A DNA stretch of 23,712 bases from Bacteroidales bacterium UBA1181 (GTDB lineage Bacteria > Bacteroidota > Bacteroidia > Bacteroidales > Paludibacteraceae): NCBI GenBank assembly GCA_002310215.1, contig DBYR01000026.1:1-23712 (forward strand), in the 5' to 3' direction. A model generated the notes under the pieces. That model saw nothing but the letters and a program-made list of their open reading frames with translations, was not told the origin of the DNA and did no database searches. Numbering within the stretch: position 1 is the stretch's first letter; the number at the start of each line of letters is the position of its first letter. Shown in pieces: positions 14,970-21,569 of the stretch. A program made the translations under genes and the position numbers.

Positions 14970-16408
14970 TATTTGTGGAATAGTTTTCTCCTCAATGCGG
15001 TGAGCGCGATGCGGAAGTCGGACCAGGAACTGAATTTCCTGATGTGGTTGAATATGAAGGAGGGACGGATGAAGAATCTCACGTTGTTCCAGAAGAGCAT
15101 CTTTTCCATCTCCTCGCTGGATAGGTTAGGGTAGTTGATGATGGATTTGTGCTGCACGTCCGTCGGCACATATTCCCCTCCCTTGATCCAATTGTTTTGT
15201 TTCGCCAGTTCGTAGAACTCCGTTCCCGGGAAAGGCGCCACTATGTTGAACATCACTTGGGAAACGCCTAATTCTTTGGATTTCCTGAGGGTCTCCTTGA
15301 TGGTCTCCTTCGTTTCGAGCGGACTCGTGCCGATGAGGATGTTCAGCTTCACCGGAACATTGTATTTCTTCAGGAGCTGAATGCCTTCGTGAATCTGTTG
15401 GGAGGTGATCCCCTTTTTGATGTATTGGAGGATCTCGTCGTTGAAACTCTCCACGCCGAGGTCGACGAATTGACATTGGGCGTCCGATAGGATCTGCGCT
15501 ATTTCCTCCGTGATGGCGTCCACACGCGCCTGACAACCCCAACTGAGTTGGTGCTTCTTCAGGCACTCGCAGATGGGACGTAGCCGCTTGGCTGTCGTGA
15601 TGAAATTGTCGTCGATGAAGCAGATGGCCTTGTAGCCTTGGCTGGCCAGCATCTCGATTTCCTCGATGACGTTCTCGACGGAACGGAAGGATATGAATGG
15701 TTTTTTCCCTGTCTCCCTCTTGTTCTCGATCTCCCTTGCGAAGGTGAGCGAGCTGGGCACGCAGTAGATGCAATGGAAAGGACAATTGCGGCTGGTGAGC
15801 ACCGTCGTGTAGGGGTGCTTCTTCAGCTTCGGGTTGGTGAAGGTATATTTCTCGATGAAATGGCGAGCCGGGAAAGGAAGTTCGTCCAAATCTCTCAGCA
15901 ACTCCCTGGTCGGTTGGTGGGTCACTTTCCCCTCCACCAATCGTGTGATACCTTTGACGACGGAGAGATCTCTCCCCTGCTCAATGGTTTTTATCGTTTC
16001 GGATGTTGTCAATTCAGGTTCACCGCGGACGATGATGACACGTTCGTCTACGAGAAGTTTGTCTGTGTAATACGTCACGCCGGGTCCCATGGCGACGACC
16101 CAGGCGTCGGGGTGGGTTTCGCGGATGCGTTGGATGCATTTCAGGTCCGTTTCTAAGGATAGGTTGACGCTCCAAAGGGCGTATGCCTCGCTGTGGTCGT
16201 TCCGCAGGAAATTGATCAGGTCCTTCTCCTCCTTCTCCTCCAACACGAAATCCTCGTGGCGCACGTCGTGTCCGTCACGTTCCAATACGGCAGCTACGAT
16301 CAGCTCGTAGATGTTGGGCATCGGGTATACGAGGTGTGTGCATCCGGCGGTGCGTTCCGCTGGCATTTCTCCGTCCAGGGGAGGAGGAACGATGAAAGTA
16401 ATGACCAT
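14969..16408 (-). CDS. B12-binding domain radical SAM protein (BchE-like superfamily)
   Basis: The 479-aa protein starts with a region of about 150 residues like the cobalamin-binding Rossmann fold of class B radical SAM enzymes. It lacks the DxHxxG cobalamin-His motif, as many family members do. The radical SAM core follows, with the iron-sulfur motif CPFHCIYC (Cys209, Cys213, Cys216), then a conserved FIDDNF stretch near 275 and a GVESFNDEIL segment near 318. Such enzymes carry out methylation, ring closure or rearrangement of unactivated carbons. Coupling to a glycosyltransferase suggests modification of a lipid or glycan of the envelope, but substrate is unknown. A purine-rich AGAAGGAAAT precedes its ATG. 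It begins 70 nt after ribF. Confidence 0.9.
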   Translation of the reverse strand: MVITFIVPPPLDGEMPAERTAGCTHLVYPMPNIYELIVAAVLERDGHDVRHEDFVLEEKEEKDLINFLRNDHSEAYALWSVNLSLETDLKCIQRIRETHPDAWVVAMGPGVTYYTDKLLVDERVIIVRGEPELTTSETIKTIEQGRDLSVVKGITRLVEGKVTHQPTRELLRDLDELPFPARHFIEKYTFTNPKLKKHPYTTVLTSRNCPFHCIYCVPSSLTFAREIENKRETGKKPFISFRSVENVIEEIEMLASQGYKAICFIDDNFITTAKRLRPICECLKKHQLSWGCQARVDAITEEIAQILSDAQCQFVDLGVESFNDEILQYIKKGITSQQIHEGIQLLKKYNVPVKLNILIGTSPLETKETIKETLRKSKELGVSQVMFNIVAPFPGTEFYELAKQNNWIKGGEYVPTDVQHKSIINYPNLSSEEMEKMLFWNNVRFFIRPSFIFNHIRKFSSWSDFRIALTALRRKLFHK

Positions 16409-16478
16409 ATTTCCTTCTTCTGTGTTTGATTCTTCTAAAGGGGGAACGGAAGGCGCTTTTGATTATTGCATGGTCGGG

Positions 16479-17405
16479 CTATTCGTTCGCCATCATTTTC
16501 TCTGCTTTCAGTCTGTCCTCTCCGATGGCGGCGCGCAGGTCAGCTTCCGAGCAGAACTTATTTTGTGCGCGCAGCTTATGCAGGAACTGCATGTTGATGC
16601 GTTCTCCGTATATATCTTCGTCAAAATCGAAAATGTTGACCTCGATGGAGACCTCCCCCCCACCGTACGTCGGGCGCGTGCCGATGCAGGCGACACCTTT
16701 GTACGTCTTCCCTTTCACGGTCACCTTCACGGCAAACACGCCGAAGCAAGGGATGCATTTGTTCTCAATCTCAGGCTCGATGTTAGCGGTAGGGAACCCG
16801 AGTTTGCGGCCGTTTTGCTTGCCGTGGATGACGGTGCCCGAGATGTTGTAGTTGTATCCGAGGTATTTATTGGCCAACTCGATGTCGCCCACACCCAGAA
16901 GGTTACGGATGAAGGAAGAACTGATGGTGAAATTGTTTTCTTCATAAGGTTCGGCTCTCGTCACTCTCATGCCGAGTTCTTCCCCGTATGTGCAGTAATC
17001 GTCGAAACCCTCCTCCCTGTTTTTGCCGAAGCGGTGGTCGTATCCGATGAGGAGGTGTTTGACGTTGAGACGGTCACGTAGCACTTTCTCCATGAAGTCG
17101 TGGGCGCTGAGGTTGGAGACTTCCGTGGTGAATTCCATCTGGATGCAGTAGTCCACAGGCAGTTGCTTCAACAACTCAAGTTTCTCCTCGTGGGTGTTCA
17201 GCAACTTGGGCTGGTAGGCCTCGTGAAGAATGATTCTTGGGTGTGGCCAGAATGTTAGAATGGCAGACTTTAGCCCTTCGCTTTGCGCAACCTTGGCTAA
17301 TTGCTTCGCTAAAAACAGATGTCCGTGGTGGACCCCGTCAAAGAATCCAATTGTGAGTGCAAGCCCTTCCTTACTTGCGATTCCCGTCTCCTCTATCAAT
17401 TCCAT
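16479..17405 (-). CDS. ribF: Bifunctional riboflavin kinase / FAD synthetase
   Basis: The 308-aa enzyme converts riboflavin to FMN and then FAD in the cytoplasm. The N-terminal nucleotidyltransferase domain shows GFFDGVHHGH (20-29), GYDHRFG (121-127) and ISSSFIR (161-167). The C-terminal flavokinase domain shows GFPTAN (203-208) and a GTRPTYGGG-like segment near 246. I chose ATG 17405, which has an AGAAGGAAG ribosome-binding site and places the first motif at the usual distance. An in-frame upstream start at 17501 would run back through the ribF promoter to the edge of the divergent tRNA gene. Length matches RibF. A promoter is present at 17473-17502. Confidence 0.96.
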   Translation of the reverse strand: MELIEETGIASKEGLALTIGFFDGVHHGHLFLAKQLAKVAQSEGLKSAILTFWPHPRIILHEAYQPKLLNTHEEKLELLKQLPVDYCIQMEFTTEVSNLSAHDFMEKVLRDRLNVKHLLIGYDHRFGKNREEGFDDYCTYGEELGMRVTRAEPYEENNFTISSSFIRNLLGVGDIELANKYLGYNYNISGTVIHGKQNGRKLGFPTANIEPEIENKCIPCFGVFAVKVTVKGKTYKGVACIGTRPTYGGGEVSIEVNIFDFDEDIYGERINMQFLHKLRAQNKFCSEADLRAAIGEDRLKAEKMMANE

Positions 17406-17430
17406 CTTCCTTCTTTTTTTATTCGAATAT

Positions 17431-17461
17431 TTTGTACTTTGGAGACAAAACACTAATTTTG
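17431..17461 (+). promoter_or_regulatory. Promoter of the tRNA-Met gene
   Basis: TTTG (17431-17434), exactly 19 nt, then TAATTTTG (17454-17461) is a full match to the Bacteroidota consensus. It places the start near 17468, about 37 nt before the mature tRNA. It lies next to the divergent ribF promoter, so each start site lies close to the other gene's promoter. Confidence 0.7.
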
Positions 17462-17472
17462 CCTTCGTTTTG

Positions 17473-17502
17473 CAAAGGTAACAATTTTTGGTTAATTGCA
17501 AG
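17473..17502 (-). promoter_or_regulatory. Promoter of ribF
   Basis: On the minus strand CTTG, 18 nt, then TACCTTTG (17480-17473) fits the Bacteroidota consensus with a shifted -33 box. The start site is expected near 17466, giving a 60-nt leader to the ATG at 17405. It lies between the tRNA promoter and the tRNA itself. Confidence 0.6.
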
Positions 17503-17504
17503 CA

Positions 17505-17579
17505 GGACCCATAGCTCAGTTGGTTAGTAGCACCTGACTCATAATCAGGGGGTCACAGGTTCAAGCCCTGTTGGGTCCA
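17505..17579 (+). tRNA. tRNA-Met (anticodon CAT), elongator type
   Basis: The gene folds as a full cloverleaf. The acceptor stem GGACCCA pairs with TGGGTCC and the discriminator is A. The anticodon stem CCTGA/TCAGG carries loop CTCATAA with CAT at 17540-17542. The T arm is ACAGG-TTCAAGC-CCTGT. The D stem has three pairs plus a C-T mismatch. The acceptor stem begins with a G-C pair and lacks the mismatched first pair of initiators, so it is the elongator Met tRNA or an Ile2 type whose C34 is modified to lysidine. The 3' CCA is not encoded. Confidence 0.93.
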
Positions 17580-17585
17580 CGGATG

Positions 17586-17612
17586 AGGAGAAACATGGTT
17601 TCTCCTTTTTTT
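17586..17612 (+). terminator. Intrinsic terminator of the tRNA gene
   Basis: A 9-bp perfect stem AGGAGAAAC/GTTTCTCCT with loop ATG is followed by seven T. It begins 6 nt after the tRNA. A second AT-rich inverted repeat, CTGAAAA/TTTTCAG at 17656-17670, followed by a T-rich stretch, may act as a backup. Confidence 0.88.
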
Positions 17613-17738
17613 GTAATACACTGAGTGATAGAAGGTTATTGCTCGGTGACGATGTCTGAAAATTTTTCAGGAATTTTCTTTTTCCCTTATGACGGGTCAC
17701 CTTGGAGATTGAAGTTTTTTCTCAAAAAAGATATCATA

Positions 17739-17768
17739 TTTTTAGTTAATGTCAAAAATATATCTTTT
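17739..17768 (+). promoter_or_regulatory. Possible promoter of the C_GCAxxG_C_C gene
   Basis: TTTT, 18 nt, TATCTTTT resembles the Bacteroidota consensus with one mismatch in each box. It would leave a leader of about 60 nt before the ATG at 17834. The match is weak. Confidence 0.35.
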
Positions 17769-17833
17769 GGGAGGAGAAAAAATAGTGTTGACTGAAAATT
17801 CCATTTATTGTTTACTCGTAATTGCCTAATAAT

Positions 17834-18289
17834 ATGAATAAAGAAGAAAGAATAGAGCGTGCGAAAGAGCTTTTCAAAAGCGGTTTTAATTGTTCGCAGT
17901 CTGTGGTGGCGGCTTTCGCTGACCTGTATGGTTTGACGGAGGAGCAGGCGTTGAAGGTGTCCGCCTCTTTCGGTGGCGGTATTGGTCGTATGCGCGAGAC
18001 ATGCGGGGCGGCTTGCGGAATCTTCCTTTTGGCTGGACTGAAGTATGGTTCGACTGACCCCAAGAATGCGGATGCGAAGGGCGAGAACTACCGTATCGTC
18101 CAGGAGTTGGCGGAGGATTTCAAAAAGGCTAACGGATTCCTGAAGTGCCGTGATCTCCTCAGCTTGGATAAGAATCTCAAGGAGTCTCCTCAGCCTGCCG
18201 AACGCAACGCCGCCTACTATGCGAAGCGTCCGTGTGTGGAGATCGTGGCTTCCGCCGCAAGGATTTGGGCGGAGAAGCATGAGGGATAG
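17834..18289 (+). CDS. C_GCAxxG_C_C family protein (putative redox-active)
   Basis: The 151-aa cytoplasmic protein belongs to the family named after its spaced cysteines. Visible here are Cys20 (FNCSQSV), the pair in ETCGAACG (Cys57 and Cys61), Cys105 and Cys134, with a FGGGIGRM stretch (46-53) just before the pair. The arrangement suggests a disulfide or metal/iron-sulfur site; the biological role is unknown in the family. I chose ATG 17834; a TTG four codons upstream is the only alternative and has no better signal. It appears to be a single-gene unit, with composition like the core genome. Confidence 0.9.
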   Translation: MNKEERIERAKELFKSGFNCSQSVVAAFADLYGLTEEQALKVSASFGGGIGRMRETCGAACGIFLLAGLKYGSTDPKNADAKGENYRIVQELAEDFKKANGFLKCRDLLSLDKNLKESPQPAERNAAYYAKRPCVEIVASAARIWAEKHEG

Positions 18290-18371
18290 GAGGTGCCTCA
18301 ACTCTCTTGGCATCGCTTATTCGGCGGAATAGATTGTTCTCCCTGCTGAATTTATGTTGTGTAAAAAGGCT

Positions 18372-18450
18372 ACAAAATTCCTCCTTCCCCGTCTTTAAAA
18401 TTCTCGAAAAAAGTATATCTTTGCATCTGCCGCATGTGCCTTCGTCGGCA
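18372..18450 (+). promoter_or_regulatory. Promoter/leader block ahead of dinD (copy 1 of a repeated element)
   Basis: A pyrimidine-rich segment (ATTCCTCCTTCCCC) leads into an A-run and then TATCTTTG (18416-18423), a good -7 box, with TTTA 18 nt upstream as -33 element. The bases after it, CATCTGCCGCATGTGCCTT, recur almost unchanged after the -7 box at 21443. A short GTGCC/GGCAC hairpin follows. A similar block precedes tcmP. Confidence 0.6.
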
Positions 18451-18499
18451 CCCACGACAAAAAATTTATTTTTCAACCTGTTTCCAAATTATTATTGAT

Positions 18500-19327
18500 A
18501 TGAAAAAAGAGGAAATTCTTGATTTGTTTGAGCAATTCGAACAAGCATCGTGTGAAGTGAATCAGATAGAGTGTTGGAGTGCAAGAGAGCTTCAAATGCT
18601 ATTGGGTTACAGTAAATGGGAGAACTTTTCAAAAGTTATTGACAAGGCAAAAGAAGCATGTACCAATGCAGGACAAGAGGTCTTAGATCATTTTCCTGAC
18701 GTCAGGAAAATGATAAACCTAGCGAAAGGTGCGCAACGAGAGGTGGACGACATTATGCTGACCCGTTACGCCTGCTACCTGATTGCGCAGAACGGAGACC
18801 CCCGCAAGACGCAGATAGCCTTTGCCCAGACCTATTTTGCAGTACAGACCCGTCGTGCGGAGCTGGTGGAACAGCGGCTAATGGAGATTGAACGTGTGCA
18901 AGCCCGAACTAAGTTGCAAGAGACGGAGAAGAAGTTGTCAGGCATACTTTACGAACGAGGAGTAAACGACCAGACATTCGCCATCATCCGATCCAAGGGA
19001 GACCAGGCGCTTTTCCACCTAAGCACCAATATGTTGAAGAAGAAGATGGGGATACCAGAGAAACGTCCTCTTGCCGACTTTCTGCCCACCATCAGCATCA
19101 AGGCGAAAGACTTCGCCTCCGAAATGACCAGCGTCAACGTGCAGGCAAAGAACCTGCAAGGGGAAAGGAACATCACTCAAGAGCATGTAGACAACAACTC
19201 AGCCGTCCGCAAGATACTCATTGAACGTGGCATCGTACCCGAGAATCTTCCTCCAGCCGAAGATGTGAAAAAAGTGGAGAGACGATTGGCATCCGAAGAG
19301 AAAAATTTGCTGAAGAATAAAGATTAG
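18500..19327 (+). CDS. dinD: DNA damage-inducible protein D (DinD)
   Basis: The 275-aa protein matches DinD along its length. It has an N-terminal Bro/KilA-like region (CWSARELQMLLGYSKWENF, about 25-44). The conserved HFPDVRKMI then precedes the family hallmark LTRYACYLIAQNGDPRK and the AFAQTYFAVQTRRAEL stretch (about 90-125). The C-terminal half is helical and charged. In E. coli DinD is LexA-regulated and inhibits RecA filament assembly; that role is from the family, not seen here. I chose ATG 18500; an upstream in-frame extension from 18434 would overlap the promoter leader. The first 230 nt are more AT-rich than the remainder. A perfect 28-nt palindrome lies inside the gene at 18687-18714. 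Confidence 0.9.
   Translation: MKKEEILDLFEQFEQASCEVNQIECWSARELQMLLGYSKWENFSKVIDKAKEACTNAGQEVLDHFPDVRKMINLAKGAQREVDDIMLTRYACYLIAQNGDPRKTQIAFAQTYFAVQTRRAELVEQRLMEIERVQARTKLQETEKKLSGILYERGVNDQTFAIIRSKGDQALFHLSTNMLKKKMGIPEKRPLADFLPTISIKAKDFASEMTSVNVQAKNLQGERNITQEHVDNNSAVRKILIERGIVPENLPPAEDVKKVERRLASEEKNLLKNKD
18687..18714. repeat. 28-nt perfect palindrome inside dinD
   Basis: The half-site ATCATTTTCCTGAC is followed immediately by its exact reverse complement, centred on GACGTC. It encodes the DHFPDVRKMI part of the DinD protein. The reading frame is intact and the amino acids fit the family, so the symmetry has been achieved without disturbing the protein. Confidence 0.8.
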
Positions 19328-19372
19328 ATCATACAGAATCGATAACCCCCAACGGTGCATTATAGAGGACCT

Positions 19373-19415
19373 TTTGTCCGACGTTATCCGAAAATTTAGG
19401 ACAGCTTCGGACAAA
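19373..19415. other. Nested inverted repeats between dinD and tcmP
   Basis: TTTGTCCGA (19373-19381) is the exact inverse of TCGGACAAA (19407-19415). A second arm, TCCGAA (19388-19393), can also pair with TTCGGA (19406-19411), which overlaps the same 3' arm. Two alternative hairpins therefore compete. There is no T-tract, so neither is a clear terminator. It could be a protein site or a recombination-type element. Confidence 0.5.
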
Positions 19416-19424
19416 TGGTCTGAA

Positions 19425-19480
19425 AAATTCCACCCTCCCCACCCTCGATATATCTCAAAAAATTTTATCTTTGCATCTAA
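19425..19480 (+). promoter_or_regulatory. Promoter/leader block ahead of tcmP (copy 2 of a repeated element)
   Basis: A pyrimidine-rich stretch precedes TCTCAAAAAATTTTATCTTTGCATCT split around the -7 box TATCTTTG (19466-19473). The core is nearly identical to the block before the DUF1016 gene and similar to that before dinD. No good -33 TTTG is present at the normal spacing, so these may rely on another factor. Confidence 0.55.
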
Positions 19481-19532
19481 CTTATCGAAAAAGTTTTGCG
19501 CACTGTTTTGCGTGGCATTTTAACACAAACAA

Positions 19533-20478
19533 ATGAATACAAGTTACAAAATAGAAGAACAAAACTCAGATTACGTTTGCGAACCTGAAGGATCATGGGG
19601 AGGATCATGGACTGAACAGAAACTTGAAACTTTCGAAAAATATGTCAATGCTTACCTAACCATAATGAATGTATATAGGGACAACTATCATTGGAAATTA
19701 ATCTATTTCGACGGATTTGCAGGAAGCGGTTCTCGTGATGACAAAAATGAATCAGACTCGATAACCTCAGCATCTAGCCTCGAAATATTTAAAGAAATAA
19801 AAATTGAAATAGAAGAACTGACTCCATACAAAGGAGCCGCAGAACGAGTGTTAAATATCACACAAAAAAGGATTTGATTTTTACTATTTTATAGACAAAG
19901 ACGAGACTTCCAGCAACAAACTAAAAAGCAAATTATCCCCTATCCGAAACAATAGAATACTCGAATTTAGGCATTCAGATGCGAACGAACAACTAAGTTT
20001 ATTAGCGAAAGCAATGCATAAAAACAAAAAGCTAAAATCGCTTGTATTATTGGATCCATTTGGAATGCAAGTTAAATGGGATTCCATCTGTCAATTGAAA
20101 GGAACCGGCACAGACTTATGGATTCTCATTCCTACCGGCGTGATTATAAACCGTTTACTAGACAGGAAATGCAAGCTGACACACATTGAAAAGCTGACTT
20201 CATTTTTCGGCAAAGATGAAGATTTTCTAAAAAAATACTTTTACGAAACCAAACAAGAGAACACATTGTTCGGAGAGATGGAGATTATAGAGAAAGTAAA
20301 GAATCCCATTGAGAAGATTGCAGAATTATATATACGGCAAATGCATACCATTTTTGACTATGTGACAGAAAAACCTTTGGTGTTATATAACACAAGGAAT
20401 GTGCCTATATTTCATTTTGCTTGTGCGTCAAACAACCAGAATGCTATTAAAATAGCGCATCAAATAATAAACAAATAG
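19533..20478 (+). pseudogene. tcmP: Three-Cys-motif partner protein TcmP, frameshifted
   Basis: Two adjacent frames together encode one 314-aa protein of the TcmP family. The first (19533-19877) contains WTEQKLETFEKYVNAYL and the family hallmark LIYFDGFAGSG (about 56-66). The second frame continues with GFDFYYFIDKDE, then LLDPFGMQVKW and the C-terminal half, ending at 20478. The break is at an A6 run (19864-19869): removing one A restores a single frame. FDGFAGSG resembles motif I of class I SAM-dependent methyltransferases, and DPFG resembles their motif IV, so a methyltransferase-like fold is likely. The partner three-Cys gene starts 2 nt after the stop. AT-rich composition suggests transfer. 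It may be a true pseudogene, a phase-variable gene, or expressed by slippage. Confidence 0.82.
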
Positions 20479-20480
20479 CC

Positions 20481-21245
20481 ATGGCAACAAAAACCACCAA
20501 AATAGAATGGACCGACAAGACGTGGAACCCCATCACTGGATGCACCAAGATTTCGCAGGGTTGCGCACACTGCTATGCGGAAGTGATGACAAGGCGACTA
20601 AATGCCATGGGGCTTGAAAAATACACCAATGGATTTAATGTGACACTACATGAGGAATGTATTGAAGAACCATTGGCTTGGAAACAACCCCATACCATAT
20701 TCGTATGCTCAATGAGTGATTTATTCCACAAAGATGTTCCGTTTGACTTTATAGACAAAATCATGAACACCATTCGTCGTACGCCACAGCATCGTTATCA
20801 ACTATTAACCAAACGGGCGGAGCGAATGGCGGAATATTTTCTGACACATGATGTGCCAAGAAACGTTTGGTTAGGAGTGACTGTAGAAGCGCAATCATCA
20901 AAATCAAGAATCGACTGTCTACGAGTATTAGATGCGCCAATACGGTTTCTCTCATGCGAACCATTAATCGAGGATTTGGGTGAATTGGATTTGAGAAACA
21001 TCGACTGGGTGATTGTTGGTGGCGAGAGTGGACCGAAAGCCCGACCGATGAAAGAAGAATGGGTACTTTCCATCATGGAGCAAACAGAAAAGCAAGGCTC
21101 TGCATTTTTCTTCAAGCAATGGGGCGCATGGGGAAGCGACGGTATCAAACGCAACAAGCATAAAAACGGCAAATTAATCAAGGGAAAAGTGTTTCAGGAG
21201 ATGCCGGGGGTGAAAAAGGTGGTAGAACAACAAAAGCCACACTAA
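20481..21245 (+). CDS. Three-Cys-motif protein, phage Gp37/Gp68 family (DUF5131)
   Basis: The 254-aa protein has the family's defining N-terminal motif CTKISQGCAHC: Cys21, Cys28 and Cys31, spaced C-x6-C-x2-C, similar to a radical SAM iron-sulfur loop. Further hallmarks are IEWTDKTWNPITG (8-20), FVCSMSDLFHKDVP near 74-87, RFLSCEPL near 153-160, and VIVGGESGPKARP near 177-189. The family co-occurs with TcmP, and its name comes from phage homologues, but no other phage genes are here. A radical SAM-like modification reaction is plausible; substrate and role are unknown. It is complete and intact although the partner gene before it is frameshifted. The TAA stop lies in the loop of a hairpin (21233-21258). 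Confidence 0.9.
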   Translation: MATKTTKIEWTDKTWNPITGCTKISQGCAHCYAEVMTRRLNAMGLEKYTNGFNVTLHEECIEEPLAWKQPHTIFVCSMSDLFHKDVPFDFIDKIMNTIRRTPQHRYQLLTKRAERMAEYFLTHDVPRNVWLGVTVEAQSSKSRIDCLRVLDAPIRFLSCEPLIEDLGELDLRNIDWVIVGGESGPKARPMKEEWVLSIMEQTEKQGSAFFFKQWGAWGSDGIKRNKHKNGKLIKGKVFQEMPGVKKVVEQQKPH

Positions 21246-21258
21246 AAAGCGTGGCTTT
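21233..21258 (+). terminator. Weak terminator overlapping the end of the three-Cys gene
   Basis: AAAGCCAC (21233-21240) pairs with GTGGCTTT (21251-21258), with the stop codon TAA in the loop. Only three T, within the stem, follow before ATATG, so the T-tract is poor. It may end the tcmP/three-Cys transcript inefficiently. Confidence 0.45.
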
Positions 21259-21404
21259 ATATGGGTAGTGACGTATGCGGCTTGCCCTCACGGGAAACTT
21301 ACCCGGATAGTCCAATTGCTTAGACATTGTAAATATACGCAATAAATGCCCTTCCCGCAAAAGTTTGTTGTTGAAAATTGTTGGGCTGGGTGAAAAAGTA
21401 ACAA
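21259..21404. other. Gap between the three-Cys gene and the next leader block
   Basis: This stretch has no frame of interest on either strand. A GGGAAACTTACCC-like imperfect repeat near 21290-21305 is too weak to interpret. Beyond it are the promoter block and a leader of about 110 nt before the DUF1016 gene. Confidence 0.45.
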
Positions 21405-21475
21405 AATCTTTCCTCTCCACCCCAAAATCTCTCAAAAAATTTTATCTTTGCATCTGTCGCATGTATCTTGATGGA
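21405..21475 (+). promoter_or_regulatory. Promoter/leader block ahead of the DUF1016 gene (copy 3 of a repeated element)
   Basis: A pyrimidine-rich stretch (CCTCTCCACCCC) leads to CTCTCAAAAAATTT and the -7 box TATCTTTG (21443-21450), followed by CATCTGTCGCATGTATCTT, which closely matches the leader ahead of dinD. The leader up to ATG 21570 also contains a small GCGT/ACGC hairpin. Confidence 0.58.
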
Positions 21476-21569
21476 TGCTTGCGGCGCTACATACTAAAAG
21501 GCGTTACTGACGCTTTGTTTTCGACTATTAGAATCAGCCCGCTGAATAAAAGAATTTAGTTTTTTTGGA

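Noticed and set aside
17505..17579. The tRNA gene as an island attachment site
   Set aside because: I saw no repeat of the tRNA 3' end within the window and no integrase.
19373..19415. An integron attC site
   Set aside because: The inverted arms do not show the RYYYAAC/GTTRRRY ends and no integrase is visible.
20481..21245. Evidence of a prophage from the Gp37/Gp68 family name
   Set aside because: No capsid, tail, integrase or lysis genes are nearby, and the family is common outside phages.
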